Positions 44,580-56,179 of a stretch of 64,000 nucleotides of DNA are shown piece after piece. The notes below the pieces were generated by a model. The model was not told the DNA's origin. It was given only the letters and a program-made list of their open reading frames with translations, and did not search any database. Source of the DNA: Nymphaea colorata (taxonomy: Eukaryota; Streptophyta; Magnoliopsida; Nymphaeales; Nymphaeaceae); contig NC_045145.1 in the NCBI RefSeq assembly GCF_008831285.2, positions 1,240,001 to 1,304,000 of the forward strand, written 5' to 3'. The position numbers were made by a program, and so were the translations under genes. Positions within the stretch are counted from its first letter, which is position 1. Every line of letters begins with the position of its first letter.

Positions 44580-45418
44580 TAGAGCCAACAACCATGAGCA
44601 ACGTGAAGCAAAGTCTTGTTTATTTGATCAACTCAAATAGGCATGATATGTTTTTTTTTCTCAATTTTTTTTTCTATTTTTTACCTTACATTGAATGTAT
44701 GCCTTCGTTATGTCTCTACAAATAGACAATGTGCATGTATTGCCAGTTGATTTTTCTATTGATAGTTTGATTTTTCTATTGATAGATGGATGAACGATGA
44801 GATGAGTGCTTGTGGTAGGAATTTTTTTCTTCTATATTGATTTTTGAGGTTGGGATTGTCCAAATCAGGAAAGCTACGATTAGTTTTGACATCCTTCAAA
44901 TCCTCTTTCCCTTGAAAAAACACCTATTGATCGTCCTATTTGTAGTCTTAAAGAAGTGATCCACCTCTAAAAAAATGTCTTCCTAATCGGATTGAACCAA
45001 AAGTTCCCCTCTCACTTACATAAAAATATTGAAGTTGAAAATTTTCAAAATTATCTCATAAATTTAAATTTCTATATAAAAAAGGGGCTTAAAATATCTC
45101 ATTGTTATATCATTTTTTCTTCCTTTTTTCTTCACTCTTTCTCATTTTTTTCTCTTAGAATCTTTATATCTTTCTGATTATTCCCTTAAAATCTATCTTC
45201 ACAAATTTCCTTTCTCTATTTCTTCTCTCCCCTTAAAAATCTTACATCTCTCTCTCTCTCTCTGTCATTTTTTCTTAAAATCTTTCGCTATTCTACTAGT
45301 TTTTCTCTTTATTTATTTTCTTTCTCATCAAAATCTTTACCTCTCTATCCCGCTCGCACACATTTGTCTCTTAAACTCCCTTGTTCTTCAGCTAGTTTTT
45401 TTCCCTTAAAAATATTTA

Positions 45419-45452
<34 letters not shown>

Positions 45453-45948
45453 CTTTCTCTTAAAATCTCCTGCACTTCTACTAGTTTTCAATTAAAATAT
45501 CTTTCTCTTCTACTAGTTTTCCGGTTTATTTCTTTCCACTTATAAATTTTTATTTCTCTCCCTCCTAATTTTCTCTTAAAATCTCTTGCTCTTTTACTTG
45601 TTTTTCTCTATCTATATTTTCTCTTTCTTAAAAATCTTTGTCTCACTCTCGCTAAGTGTCTTGATAAAAGTTTATGAAAATTTTCCTTTAAAAAGAATTT
45701 ACTTTCTTCACTTTAAAAAGTTTTAGCTTTTTTTACCAAATATCACACACATATAGGTCAAAGATAATGTTTGGGTGAATATGAAATGCATGGAGAATGA
45801 ACATAGCCTTAAGATTAGTTACCCATGATAAAGGTGTCAAGAATGGCCAAGCCTCATAATGACGGTCTAGTTCTTTTCTTTTTTTTTTCTATTTACGTTT
45901 TTTAATACACTCCAAAAACAAAACCCAAACAATTTTGGGATGCAAACA
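44580..45948 (+). mobile_element. Old Tat-type LTR remnant, opposite orientation
   Basis: It ends TTTTGGGATGCAAACA, the reverse of the TGTTTGCACCCCAAAA start of LTR 1. Internally, TTTTTGAGGTTGGGATTGTCC near 44,845 is the reverse of the segment near 33,220-33,250. It is much more diverged than LTRs 1-3 and carries CT-rich microsatellites (45,240-45,450). Its left boundary is approximate. Confidence 0.5.
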
Positions 45949-46369
45949 ACCCTATTTGGTTAGAAGGCAATATCAAACTGGGTGAGAGACACATATTGCA
46001 ATACTCCCACAATACTTCAATATAAACTAGCATCCTGGAAGTTTGAACTGTGGCTGGCAAATAATTTTATGAATGTGGCCATCGGTGTGTTCATGGGTTT
46101 GGCTTCATGCATTTTTGTATGCTTGAAAAGATTAATGATATTACTTTCTTTGAGACAACACCAAGCTTCCTTTTAACATTGGTGGATTCATTTCCTAGGA
46201 AATAGAATAAAGATTTTCCAAGTTTCAATTTTGCTTGTAGAGGGAGGGGTCTTCTAAATAACTAACAGCATCATTTTGGTCTTTTTGACCATTTTTAGTC
46301 CATAACACATGGTCCTTTGTTAGAGGGCCATCACATATAGCATGCTCCAATAACACATGATGCTCACAG
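45949..46369. other. Unassigned intergenic region
   Basis: I see no gene or repeat I can support. Confidence 0.4.
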
Positions 46370-46842
46370 CATATAATTCTCATCCTCCTCATTCAAGGGC
46401 TCTTCTTTTGATAAAATTGAATTCAGTCCAAAACTTATTGGAATTGTGAATTTTTGTTCATTCTTCATGTTGTGCATTTTTTCGATAGGTTTGAAAAATT
46501 GTGCTGAGGATTTATGTGATGGCTATTGAGGTGTCCTTACTTAGAATAAGGCACAAACTGCAATAATGGACAAAGTTTGAAGCCTCTTTCACTTAACCTG
46601 CACTGGAAATGTGCGAGTTGTTCTACAAGATTAGTCACCAAATGCCTTGGAATAGAACACACAAGCATATAAGCATGTCTTTATTAAATCCTACATACAA
46701 TTGTAATTGAGAAATGCAAGTGAGAGCTCTCAATGAAAGCAATCACTCCAACTATTTAGCCAATGGCTGGTCGCATGCTAGAATTAAACTCATTGTATAT
46801 ATGGATATATTTCAATTATCCTTCTATCATTCTTGCTTTCTG
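46370..46842 (-). other. 3' flank of RLK copy C, shared with copy A
   Basis: This aligns with 2321-2843. Nothing coding is visible. Confidence 0.65.
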
Positions 46843-47176
46843 TCATATCCTTCTGAGCCCTACAACCACTTCCTTCATGTCCATTCTCTCATTTGGAGAG
46901 ATCCTTGAACATGACAAGCCTATCTCCATGATCATTACTAGTAGATCATTCATAGCAGCTGATCTTTCAGTTGGAGTAGTGTTGCTTTCATTCAAAAGAT
47001 GGCTGTCAATGACATCTGAAATTGCAACAGGAAATGCTTCAGCCACCCATTGCCTCAAACTAAAATCTCCATCAAACTGTTCATCAGTGGCATTTTTCCT
47101 GTAAGCACCTCAAGGAGGAGAATTCTGTAGCTGTAGACATCGGCTTTGGTTGACACCTTTCCCACCATCCCAAATT
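46843..47176 (-). pseudogene. LRR-RLK copy C, terminal kinase exon
   Basis: It starts at an AG acceptor with AATTTGGGATGG. The stretch around 47,080-47,160 carries a lost base, so GKVSTKADVYSYR and RKPTDEQF lie in different frames. From 47,058 the frame is open: MRQWVAEAFPVAISDVIDSH, LLNESNTTPTERSAAMNDLL, MIMEIGLSCSRISPNERMDM and KEVVVGLRRI to the stop at 46,843. It encodes the kinase C-lobe and pairs with the long exon ending at 48,405. This is the most complete terminal exon in the window apart from the frameshift. Confidence 0.75.
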
Positions 47177-47436
47177 CTAATTCAACCATTCAACAATATT
47201 AAACATGATTAGTGAGCACAAAATAATTAGATAATGCTAATGCATGACACAATAGCAGTAATTGCTCCTTAATGGACTTAAGATCAATTGAACCTCCAAT
47301 CCTGCCTTTTTCATTTTGTATTCTGATACACATGTAAAAAGAATACGATCTTATTTTTTAGAACTGAAGTCCAATATAACTGATGTTCAAGTACCCTTAA
47401 AAGAAATCAAACATGTATCCATACACACAACACACA

Positions 47437-47469
<33 letters not shown>

Positions 47470-48152
47470 TTGTATTGGTTGAGGTTCATTAATTGTATGG
47501 TGTTTCTTTTAACTCTCCTGTGACATATCTCCAGTTTCTCCTAAATGTCTCCTAAATTGTGTGAATTATTTAATAATGTCAATTGTCAGCCAATCTTAAG
47601 CCATTCGGTAGACAGGCATGTGTGATTAGGGATTTTTAATACAAGAAAGGAACAAAAATTACAACTTATGTTAAAGGAAAAAGATCAATTGAAGACTATG
47701 CTCGTTGAGAACATGTCACCAATGCATATTTGTGTACATGTCTTCATGTGTGTGAACAATCAAATCATGATGATTAGATGGATCATGAATGTTTGCACAT
47801 CAATTAATATGTTTATTGATATTTTATCGCAAATAAGGCACACACATCCACACACATAAGAGTATAATTACCTAACCACGTAAGTCAGCGCCAATACATA
47901 CATATATATATATATAATATGTATATATATATATATGGCTACCTATGTGGCTGATGACCTTTTTGTTCAAAATCTTTGTGTCCAGAGCAGTTGCAATGCT
48001 TAAAACTGTAGCCAGTGATAACTATCACCAACGCATTTTTTGCAATATTTTAGTGATACAAAATAAAAGAAAGACATCTAGAGGTATCGACTATTTCATT
48101 CCATATCTATATCTATCTATATATATATATATATAATATATATGTATATATA

Positions 48153-48190
<38 letters not shown>

Positions 48191-48404
48191 GAGAGAAATA
48201 ACCGAGAGAAAACAACTCGCTAGAACTGGAAAAACTTCTCACTCTCTTTATCTCTCTTGATTTCACGTCACCTCCTCTTGGACCCATCCCATACACTCCC
48301 CCCTCCCTTTCTCAATCTCTATATGAGAGCATTATTGAAGAGAGAGAATGCACACGAACGACAGAGTAAAAAATTTATAAAAAGAAACAATTAAGAGATA
48401 GTAC
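47177..48404 (-). other. Intron of RLK copy C, with empty hAT site
   Basis: Collinear with the copy B intron. Position 47,357-47,364 (TTTAGAAC followed by TGAAGTCC) is the uninterrupted version of the site that holds the GC-rich MITE in copies A and B. AT microsatellites lie at 47,434-47,470 and 47,895-47,935. Confidence 0.7.
48108..48186. repeat. (AT)n and (GA)n microsatellites
   Basis: An AT/TA run at about 48,108-48,152 is followed by GA repeats to 48,186. The same AT-then-GA order occurs in the introns of copies A (9110-9168) and B (11,880-11,920). Confidence 0.85.
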
Positions 48405-51192
48405 CAGCGCAATGTATCCATGGTTCAAGGGTGGTAAGAGTCGATGACTTGTGACCAACTATAAAATTTGCAATGCCAAAATCACCAACGTATGCAGTCA
48501 TGCTTCGTCTAGTAGTACATTACGTGACTTCAGATCACAATGAAGTATCGTCTCCGAGTAACCATGGTGAAAATACTCTAAAGCACAAGTGACATCAATC
48601 ATGATTTCCAATCTTTCGGAGAGATTCAAGTGATGGGCACCCAATGTAGACAGACTTCTAGGCTGCCAAGGGCATGTATTGGAGAACTAAAGCTTTGAAA
48701 TCTCATTAGAGCAAGATGTAATAATGACTTTAACAAGGTTTCGGTGCCTGATTTGGCGCAAGATAGTGCATTCAATGTCAAAACTTTTAGATGCTCCCTC
48801 AAATAACAAATTAGGACCTTAACAGCCACTGTCGTTCCATCTGCTATAATTCCTTTGTACACTGAACCAAAGCTTCCACTTCCAAGAAAGTTGCATGCAA
48901 TAGCTCTCTGTAAGAAATCATTGGGAGAGTAATTCCTGGTAATCTTTCAATGTCGTGAGGACGTTTCGACAACCCCCTCTTTCTATAGCATGAGATACCA
49001 ATGAGCAAACAATGACCAAAAGTGCTGAGCCTCCAATTGCACAAGCGGCGATGACTCTAACAGCGTTGCTCTTACATTGCATAGTGCATAGTTTGGGAGC
49101 TCCACATAGTGCATAGTTCCCTAGGAACGATTCGGTAGAAAGGTTTGCAAACTTTCCACCACTTGGAATCTCTCATTCCAATAGTTTGAAGGACAAGTCC
49201 AAGACCTGGATGTGTTGAAGTTTCTCCAATGATTTTGGTATCTCACCAGAAAGCTTGTTGTGGGAAAGGTCAATAGCTTCAATGTTTACCATGTGATCAA
49301 GTTGTTGAGGAATGTTACCATCAAAAGTGTTCCAAGAGAGATTAAAATGCTCTACCAATTGGAGATTTGATAATGATCAGCCAACTCTCCACTCAGCTTG
49401 TTTCAGAGATATCATGTTGATCATCATGGCAAATCCGAGACCAAGCAGGTGACATGAAGGAGTTGTCTGCAGTCTAGCTGCCACAAGTCTTCACTCACAA
49501 GACCAGTGGTAGTGTTGATGAAATGTTTGAGCTTAGACTCAGCATTGCGAACTAGTGAGATTTTTATAGAGCTTGAATTGACCAGTTATTTTGTCTATAT
49601 CCATACATGGGATTGACTCTAGATTTTTGTTAAATTGCACTGTAAGTGCAAATGTCCAATATTTGGTGGAATGAGCCCGATTAAAATGCTCTACCAATTG
49701 GAGTTTTGATAATGATCCAGCCAACTCTCCACTCAGCTTGTTTTCAGAGATATCCATGTTGATCATCATGGCGAAATTCCCGAGACCCAAAGGCAGGTGA
49801 CCAGTGAAGGAGTTGTCCTGCAAGTCTAGCTGCCACAAGTCCTTCAACTCACAAAGACCAGGTGGTAGTGTTGATGACAAATTGTTTGAGCTTAGACTCA
49901 GCATTTGCGAACTAGTGAGATTTTTATAGAGCTTGAAATTGACCCAGTTAGCTGTTGTTGTCTAATATCAAAAGCATACATGCGACCAACTGGTAGATTG
50001 ATAGTGGGATTGAGCCTTCTAATGCAATTTTGTTAAATTGCAATATCTGTAAGTGCATCTGTCCTACATTTGGTGGAATGAGCCCTTTTATTTTGTTGGA
50101 ACTCAAATCTAAGGCAATTAACTTGGTCAAGTTGGCTAGGGATAATGGGATAGTACCTTCAATCTGATTAGAGGAAAGGATAAGTTCCGACAAGGTGGTT
50201 GTTAGGTTTCCAACAGAGGCAGGAAGAATGCCGTTCAAAAGGTTATGTAATAGGTAAACTCCCTCTAGCATCCGACACCTGGTGAAGGATGTGAGAATGG
50301 AGAGCTCACGAATTTATTGCTTTCTGCACTAAGAACTTGAAGTCTTGTAGAATTAGAAAGACAAGCCGGGAGAGGGCCATCAAAATTGTTTTTACCCATA
50401 TATAGTTGTTGGAGATTGGGCAGGAAGCGGCCAGCATCTTTTGGTAGATGCCCTCTTAGTTGATTGATCATGAAACTCAAAACCCAAAGAGCGGATAGGT
50501 TAAACAAGCTCTCAGGCAGTGTACCAGTGAGATTGTTCATTTGCACACTAAAGGCCTTCAAGTGGTTTAGGACTCCCAACTCAGGAGGAATGTTTGCATG
50601 TATCTTATTGTGACTGAGAATAAACCACTCTAGTTTTGTGAGATAAGCCAAAGCAACTGGAATGGTGCCCGGTGAGCCTATTACCTTGAGTGTTTAAGTG
50701 CTTGAGTTCTGAGAAACTTCCTAGAAACTTTGGGATGCTTCCATAGAATTGGTTATCTCCCGCTGACAGTCTTTGGAGACCTCGACAATGGCTTAGTGTT
50801 TGTGGAATCAACCCCTCAATATTGTTTCTTCTTATAGAAAGATTTTCTAGCAGAGGGAGGTGACTAAAAACAAAGAGAAGGTGACCATAGAACTGTCGTA
50901 CGAGAGATCAAGAACCTGTAAGGAGAGATTGCCGATGTAGGGGGAGATAGTGCCTTTCGGAGAAGTTCAGAGCAACTACCCCTTGTAAACCACGACTGCA
51001 TGAAACTCCATTCCAGTCGAGGAAAAAGATGTTTAAATTCCAATTTGATAACACGTTATATGGGTCTCTAGTGACGAGGGATTTGAAAGGCAACAATGCA
51101 CATTGATCAGACAGTTGCTCAGAGAACAAGGGCTGAGGCACTTCCTTTGGCCGAGAAACATAGGGGTCCAAATTTCTATGCAAAACATGCAC
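48405..51192 (-). pseudogene. LRR-RLK copy C, LRR-kinase exon
   Basis: The minus strand starts at MHVLHRNLDPYVSRP (51,192) with the N-cap CALLPFKSLVTRD and SNWNLNIFFLDWNGVSC. LRRs follow: MIPQTLSHCRGLQRLSAGDN, LTKLEWFILSHNKIHANIPP, NNLTGTLPESLFNLS, NIEAIDLSHNKLSGEIPKSL. The membrane region is damaged. The glycine loop GSGSFGSVYKG lies in a shifted frame near 48,870, VAVKVL follows, and the catalytic loop is HCDLKSRNVLLDE (non-RD). It ends GCGCTG at a GT donor (48,403-48,404). The sequence encoding the signal peptide in copy D (MTTTGQSPQSLVFLL) is deleted. At least five frameshifts occur. Positions 49,340-49,678 are an extra, error-rich repeat of the following 407 bases and may be an assembly artefact. 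Confidence 0.8.
49340..49678 (-). repeat. Degraded duplicate of adjacent LRR segment
   Basis: Both this unit and the next (49,679-50,085) begin GATTAAAATGCTCTACCAAT and end TGGTGGAATGAGCCC. This one is 339 bp against 407 bp. The differences are mainly single-base losses in homopolymers: GATCAGCC for GATCCAGCC, GTTTCAG for GTTTTCAG, GTCTGCAGTC for GTCCTGCAAGTC, GAATTGACCAG for GAAATTGACCCAG. Confidence 0.8.
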
Positions 51193-51213
51193 GAACAGAA
51201 GAAGAAGCTAGGT

Positions 51214-51230
51214 CTTTAATTTATGTATGG
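51214..51230 (-). promoter_or_regulatory. Candidate TATA-like motif of RLK copy C
   Basis: In reverse this reads CCATACATAAATTAAAG, conserved with copies D and E at a similar distance before the start codon. Function is inferred. Confidence 0.3.
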
Positions 51231-51239
51231 ATTTACTTA

Positions 51240-52570
51240 TAGTAAATTTGTGTGCTTCTTTACAAACTGAAGAAGACTCAGGTCTACTGCTTCACAATTC
51301 CAAATCCAGCAGCATGACTAATGGTTACATCAACAAGACTTTTTCTTGGCCGCCCTTATCTTTTTCTCCTTTACCAGTTTTCCACTCGATTCAGTCCCAA
51401 ATCAAAGTTATCAATTTGAACATTTTTTTTTCAAAAGATTCCCAAAGCTGGGTTTCGACCATGTTCACAAAGGCTGTTTTTGCCTTTTAAATGGAGAGGT
51501 TTTTTTCAATGAAATATAAAAATCAAATAAATGAGAAATTAATAAGGCAACACTAAAAAATAGATAATAAATAAATAAGAATTAGAAGGCAAACAAGCAG
51601 TTTGACAATAAGAAAGAGTGAAAAAACACCTAAAGTGAAAAAATGGAAAAATGTGAATAATGCTGAAAAACACGTTTTTTTGCCATGGCATTTTTTTTTT
51701 TCAAAAATGAAATGGCAGTTTTTGTCTTTTTATTAGGCTGACTTATTTTTCACACATTTAATTCTTTAAAAAGAATGTGTTTTTTTTTGTCTGCCTACCA
51801 GCCCATATCACACGCCGTGTTATAAAACTACTCCCTTGAAAAGAATGCGATGTCGCTTTCTTATTTCCAGACTTTGCATTTTTGGCACGGTCTTTTATCA
51901 GCACATCAAATACTTAATTGGTGCAATAGATTACATCAACAAGATTTTGTTTTACCTTGGCAAACATATTTTCAATATCATACTCTTTTTGCCTGTTTTC
52001 GACTCTAGTTTTTTTAATTTCTCTTTTTTTTTTTTTAACCGAAGTTGAGTACACTGCATATAGTGGAAGGGACATTAACAGCAGAACTATGCCCACCGAT
52101 CAGATGATCGATGTTACCAGCCGATACATTGTTTCCAATAAATGCTTCAGTTCTGTGGTCAACTCAGAAGCACTAGTCCTCGGGCTGCACACATGGAGTC
52201 GTTGCTGGGCTCAAGCTCGAGTCGAGCTGTATAAGACCAGCAAAAGGTTGACTCGAAAGACCAAAATCGTGGCTTCAGCTCGACTCAAGCTGTACAAGAT
52301 CAACAAAAAGTTGAGTCAATAGACCAAATAGTGTCTTGAGTTTGGCTTGTTTAAGTTCCTTTACCAACTTTTCCTTCAATTTCTTTGTTTTAAATTTGAA
52401 AATTAAGAAAAAGCTAAATTAAAGAAAATAGAGTCAAATTCATGTAACTCGAACTAGACTCCTTTATAAACTTGAGTTATCAAATCGAGCATAACCGAAC
52501 AAGTTTGAGTCGCGCTTGAGTTAGCACAAAGTTAAGGGTTAGTGTGTGCTCATGCAGAGAAGTGAAACGA
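51240..52570. other. 5' flank of RLK copy C, duplicated at copy D
   Basis: 51,240-51,780 aligns with 56,180-56,800, and 51,785-52,570 aligns with 57,445-58,275. The second part includes a hAT-like block rich in GCTCGAGT/ACTCGAGC motifs (52,190-52,540). No gene is present. Confidence 0.65.
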
Positions 52571-53456
52571 TGAACAAGTTATGTTCCAGCTTTCCCTGTT
52601 TCAAAAGAATATTTCTTTTACTCGGCAATCGTGGGAGGGCAAGGTGAATATCCTTGTGGTTTTATGTTAATATAAACGGTGAAGGCACTAATTTTTCCAA
52701 ATAAGTTGATATGAACATTTGAAAGTTTATTAAATATAAGGGACAAGAAGAAAAACAAGATATTTGCACTGTTGATTAAGAGTAAACTTCTGCTAGTTAC
52801 TAAATAGCTTACTTATAATTATTAAGATGAAAGGACTAAAAGTAGTTTCCACATAAGCAAATTAATTAGCTCATTGATTTCCATTATCGGCCACTGTGAC
52901 AATACCAAATAACATACATACATGGTTAACTATGTCCCAACCAGTTATGCCCTTTTATTATTACATGAAGTCATAAAAGATTAAAATCGATGTTGCTTTT
53001 ACTTAATTATACAATTATTAGGCAAGAAAACATAGGCAAGCGTAAATGTTCGTTTAAAGGGTACTAAGTTTGTACATGAAACTCTATTTTTTCTTTCCAT
53101 GCATTTATAAGGAGGAAGTGAAATTTTACTAAAGAAAGAAACATACTCAAAAGGAAAACTTTCTGGCATTAGGGTATGTGTGTGAACAATTAGGTTTTTT
53201 CTCAGACTCAGACTCATATTCGAATGCAAAAATTGGGTAATCATGATCCCCATTAATTTCACTTATTAATCTGTTTTTTCTCTTTTTCATAATAAAATTC
53301 AAGTAATCAGTAGTCAACGGGTTGGTAATCTAAAATTAAAGCTTGATATTATGAAATTATGGATGTTGATAGAACTTCCTCTTCATTGTAAGCAGGACCA
53401 AGTCGTCTAAGAAGCAGCTCAAAAATAGAATTTATGATAGGACAAAGAGTTGGTAC
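52571..53456 (-). other. Sequence downstream of RLK copy D donor, no terminal exon
   Basis: It starts just beyond the GTACC donor of copy D. Neither the intron landmarks of copies B and C nor a terminal kinase exon (GKVS, DVYSYG, MDMKE motifs) is found. I see no other gene. Confidence 0.55.
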
Positions 53457-56128
53457 CTGGCGCAATGTATCTGGTGGTTCCAAGGGTGCTTGTAAGAGTT
53501 GAAGATTTGTGACCAACTAGCATCTTTGTAATGCCAAGTCACCAACATGTGCTGTCATGTTCTCATCTAGAAGAACATTACTTGGCTTTAGATCACAATG
53601 AACTATAGTCTCCCAACAACCATGGTGAAGATATTCTAGAGCACAAGCAACATCAATCATGACATCCAAGCTTTGGAAGATACTCAAGTGATGGCCACCT
53701 GAATGTAGACAGACTTCTAGGCTCCTAAGGGGCATGTATTGGAGTACTAAAGCCTTGAAATCTGCACTTGAGCAAGATGTGATGACTCTAAGAATGTTTC
53801 GGTCTAATTTGATACATCACATTGCATTCAATGTCAAAACTTTTTGATTCTCCATCAAAAAACAAGTGTAGGACCTTAACAGCCACTGTTGTTCCATCTA
53901 TTAAAATTCCTTTATACACTGAACCGAAGCTTCCACTCCCCAAAAAATTTGCATCGGTGAAATTGTTTGTCGCTTGAGATAACATTTTGTATGTGATCAC
54001 TGGGAGGGCAATTCCACGAAATCTTTCAACCTCCTGATCATGTTTCTCCAACCCCCTCTTTCTATATTTTGTGACAAAAATGATTATCCAAACAATGAGT
54101 ACAAGTGCAAAGCCCCCACTTGCTAAAAAAAAAATCTACTCTGGCCATGTTGACAATATTGTGCTTCTTCGCTCCATCTGAACATACTGGCACATGGAAT
54201 TTGGGAGCTCCACTTAGTACATAGTTCCCTAGGAACGACTAGGCAGAAAGGTTTGCAAACTTTGGACCACTTGGAATCTCTCCTTCCAATAGATTGAAGG
54301 ACAAGTCCAAGACCTGGATGTGCTGAAGTTTCTCCAACGATTTTGGTATGTCAACGGAAAGCTTGTTATGAGAAAGGTCAATAGTGTCAAGGTTTAACAT
54401 GTGATCAAGTTGTTCAGGAATATGACCACCAAATGTGTTCCGAGAGAGATTCAAATACTCTAACATTTGGAGCTTTGATAATGATGTAGGCACATCCCCA
54501 TTCAGCTTGTTTGCAGAGATATCAGTGATGACCGTCGCGGCTAAATTTCCGAGATTCAAAGGGAGGTGACTAGTGAAAGAGTTGTCTTGCAAGTATAAAA
54601 CCAAAAACTCCTTCAACTCACAAAGACCAGGTGGTAGTGTTTATTTCAAATTGTTTGAGCTCAGATGCAGCCATTGCAAACTAGTGAGATTGTTTATAGA
54701 GCTTGAAATTGACCCAATTAGCATGTTGTGTCCAACATAAAAAACATATATGCGGACCAACTGGTAGATTGATAGCCTTCTAGTGCATTTTTATCATGAA
54801 ACAGCTGCTGTAGGCTGTGCATCTGTCCTATATTTGGTGGAATGAGCCCTTTTATTTTGTTCAAACTCAAATCTAGGGCAGTTAGCTTGGTCAAGTTGGA
54901 TAAAGCCAGTGGGATAGTACCTTCAATCAGATTAAAGGAAGCTGAAGTTTCAACAAGGTGGCTGTCAGATTTCCAACAGAGGCCGGAAGAATGCCATTCA
55001 GAAGGTTTTTTGATAGACGAACTTCCTCTAGCAGTCAACAGTTGGTCAAGGATGTGAGAACAGATAGCTCATGGTTGCCAGGGACATTGGTCAACCTATT
55101 TCTGTAGATGTGCAGGCGCCTGAGTTGTGACAGATACCTAATTCCAATGGTATCAGACCACTAAATTTATTGTTTTCTGCAGTAAGAACTCTTAGACTTG
55201 TAGCACTAGAAAGAGAAGCCGGGAGAGGGCCATTAAAATTGTTTTCACCCATATAGAGTTGTTGGAGATTGGGCAGGAAGCGGCCAACATCTTTTGGGAG
55301 ATGCCCTGCCAGTTGATTGGTCGTGAAACCCAAACCCCAAAGATCGGATAGGTTAAACAAGGTCTCAGGCAGTGTACCAGTGAGATTGTCCATTTGCACG
55401 TCAAAGCTGATCAAGTGAGTTGGGTGTCCCAACTCAGAAGGAATGTTCCCCTGTATCTGCTTTTGACCAATACTAAACCACTCCAGTTTTGTGAGATTAG
55501 CCAACACAACTGGAATAGTGCCGCTGAGCCTATTACCACCAATGCTTAAGAGTTCGAGTACTCGCAAACTGCCTACAAACTATGGGATGCTTCCACAGAA
55601 TTGGTTATCTATTGCTTGCAGTATTTGGAGACCTGGACAATGGCTCAGTGTTTGTGGGATCAACCCCTCAAAATGATTTTTTCTTATAGAAAGATATTCT
55701 AACTGAGGGACGCGGCTAAAATCAATGGGAGGATGACCATGGAAACTGACATTTGTAAGATCAAGAACCTGTAAGAGGGAGAGATTGCTGATGTATAGAG
55801 AGAGAGTACCTTCAAGTGCTTTGTGGCTGAGGTTCAGACCATCGACCCTTTGTGAACCAGGACTGCATGAAACTCCATTCCACTCACAAAAGGAAATATT
55901 GGGACTCCAATTTGATAACACATTATAAGGGTCTTTAATCACAAGGGATTTGAAAGATAGCAATGCGAATTGATTAATCCCGTTGCTTAGAGAAACATGG
56001 GCTGAGGGCACCTCCTTTTGGCTGAGAACCACAATCAAGGTGAAGGAAGAAAAACACAAAAGAAAGACAAGCGACTGAGGTGACTGACCGGTGGTTGTCA
56101 TGCCTGTCAAATTTGTTATGTAGAACAT
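53457..56128 (-). pseudogene. LRR-RLK copy D, LRR-kinase exon
   Basis: This is the best-preserved receptor exon. Start candidates are ATG at 56,128 or, giving a cleaner signal peptide, ATG at 56,101 (MTTTGQSPQSLVFLL). The N-cap has NQFALLSFKSLVIKD and CEWNGVSCSPGS, followed by LRRs such as LSLYISNLSLLQVLDLTNVS, LTKLEWFSIGQKQIQGNIPS, LPNLQQLYMGENNFNGPLPA and NLDTIDLSHNKLSVDIPKSL. A membrane span near 54,060-54,130 precedes the kinase: GSGSFGSVYKGILIDGTTVA, VKVL, and the non-RD loop VHCDLKPSNVLLDENM. Defects are a TAG at 55,580 where paralogues encode Glu or Lys, frameshifts near 55,130, 54,970, 54,640 and 53,810, and a lost base in the DFG motif. The exon ends GCGCCAG before GTACC; the terminal exon is missing. 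Confidence 0.85.
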
Positions 56129-56153
56129 GCACGAACAGAAGAAGAAGCTAGGT

Positions 56154-56170
56154 CTTTAATTTATGTATGG
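56154..56170 (-). promoter_or_regulatory. Candidate TATA-like motif of RLK copy D
   Basis: Reads CCATACATAAATTAAAG in reverse, identical to the copy C motif. Function is inferred from position and conservation. Confidence 0.3.
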
Positions 56171-56179
56171 ATTCACTTC

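Noticed and set aside
46763-47104. 113-codon plus-strand frame, and the similar one at 2812-3132
   Set aside because: Both are antisense to RLK terminal exons; their mutual similarity only reflects exon homology.
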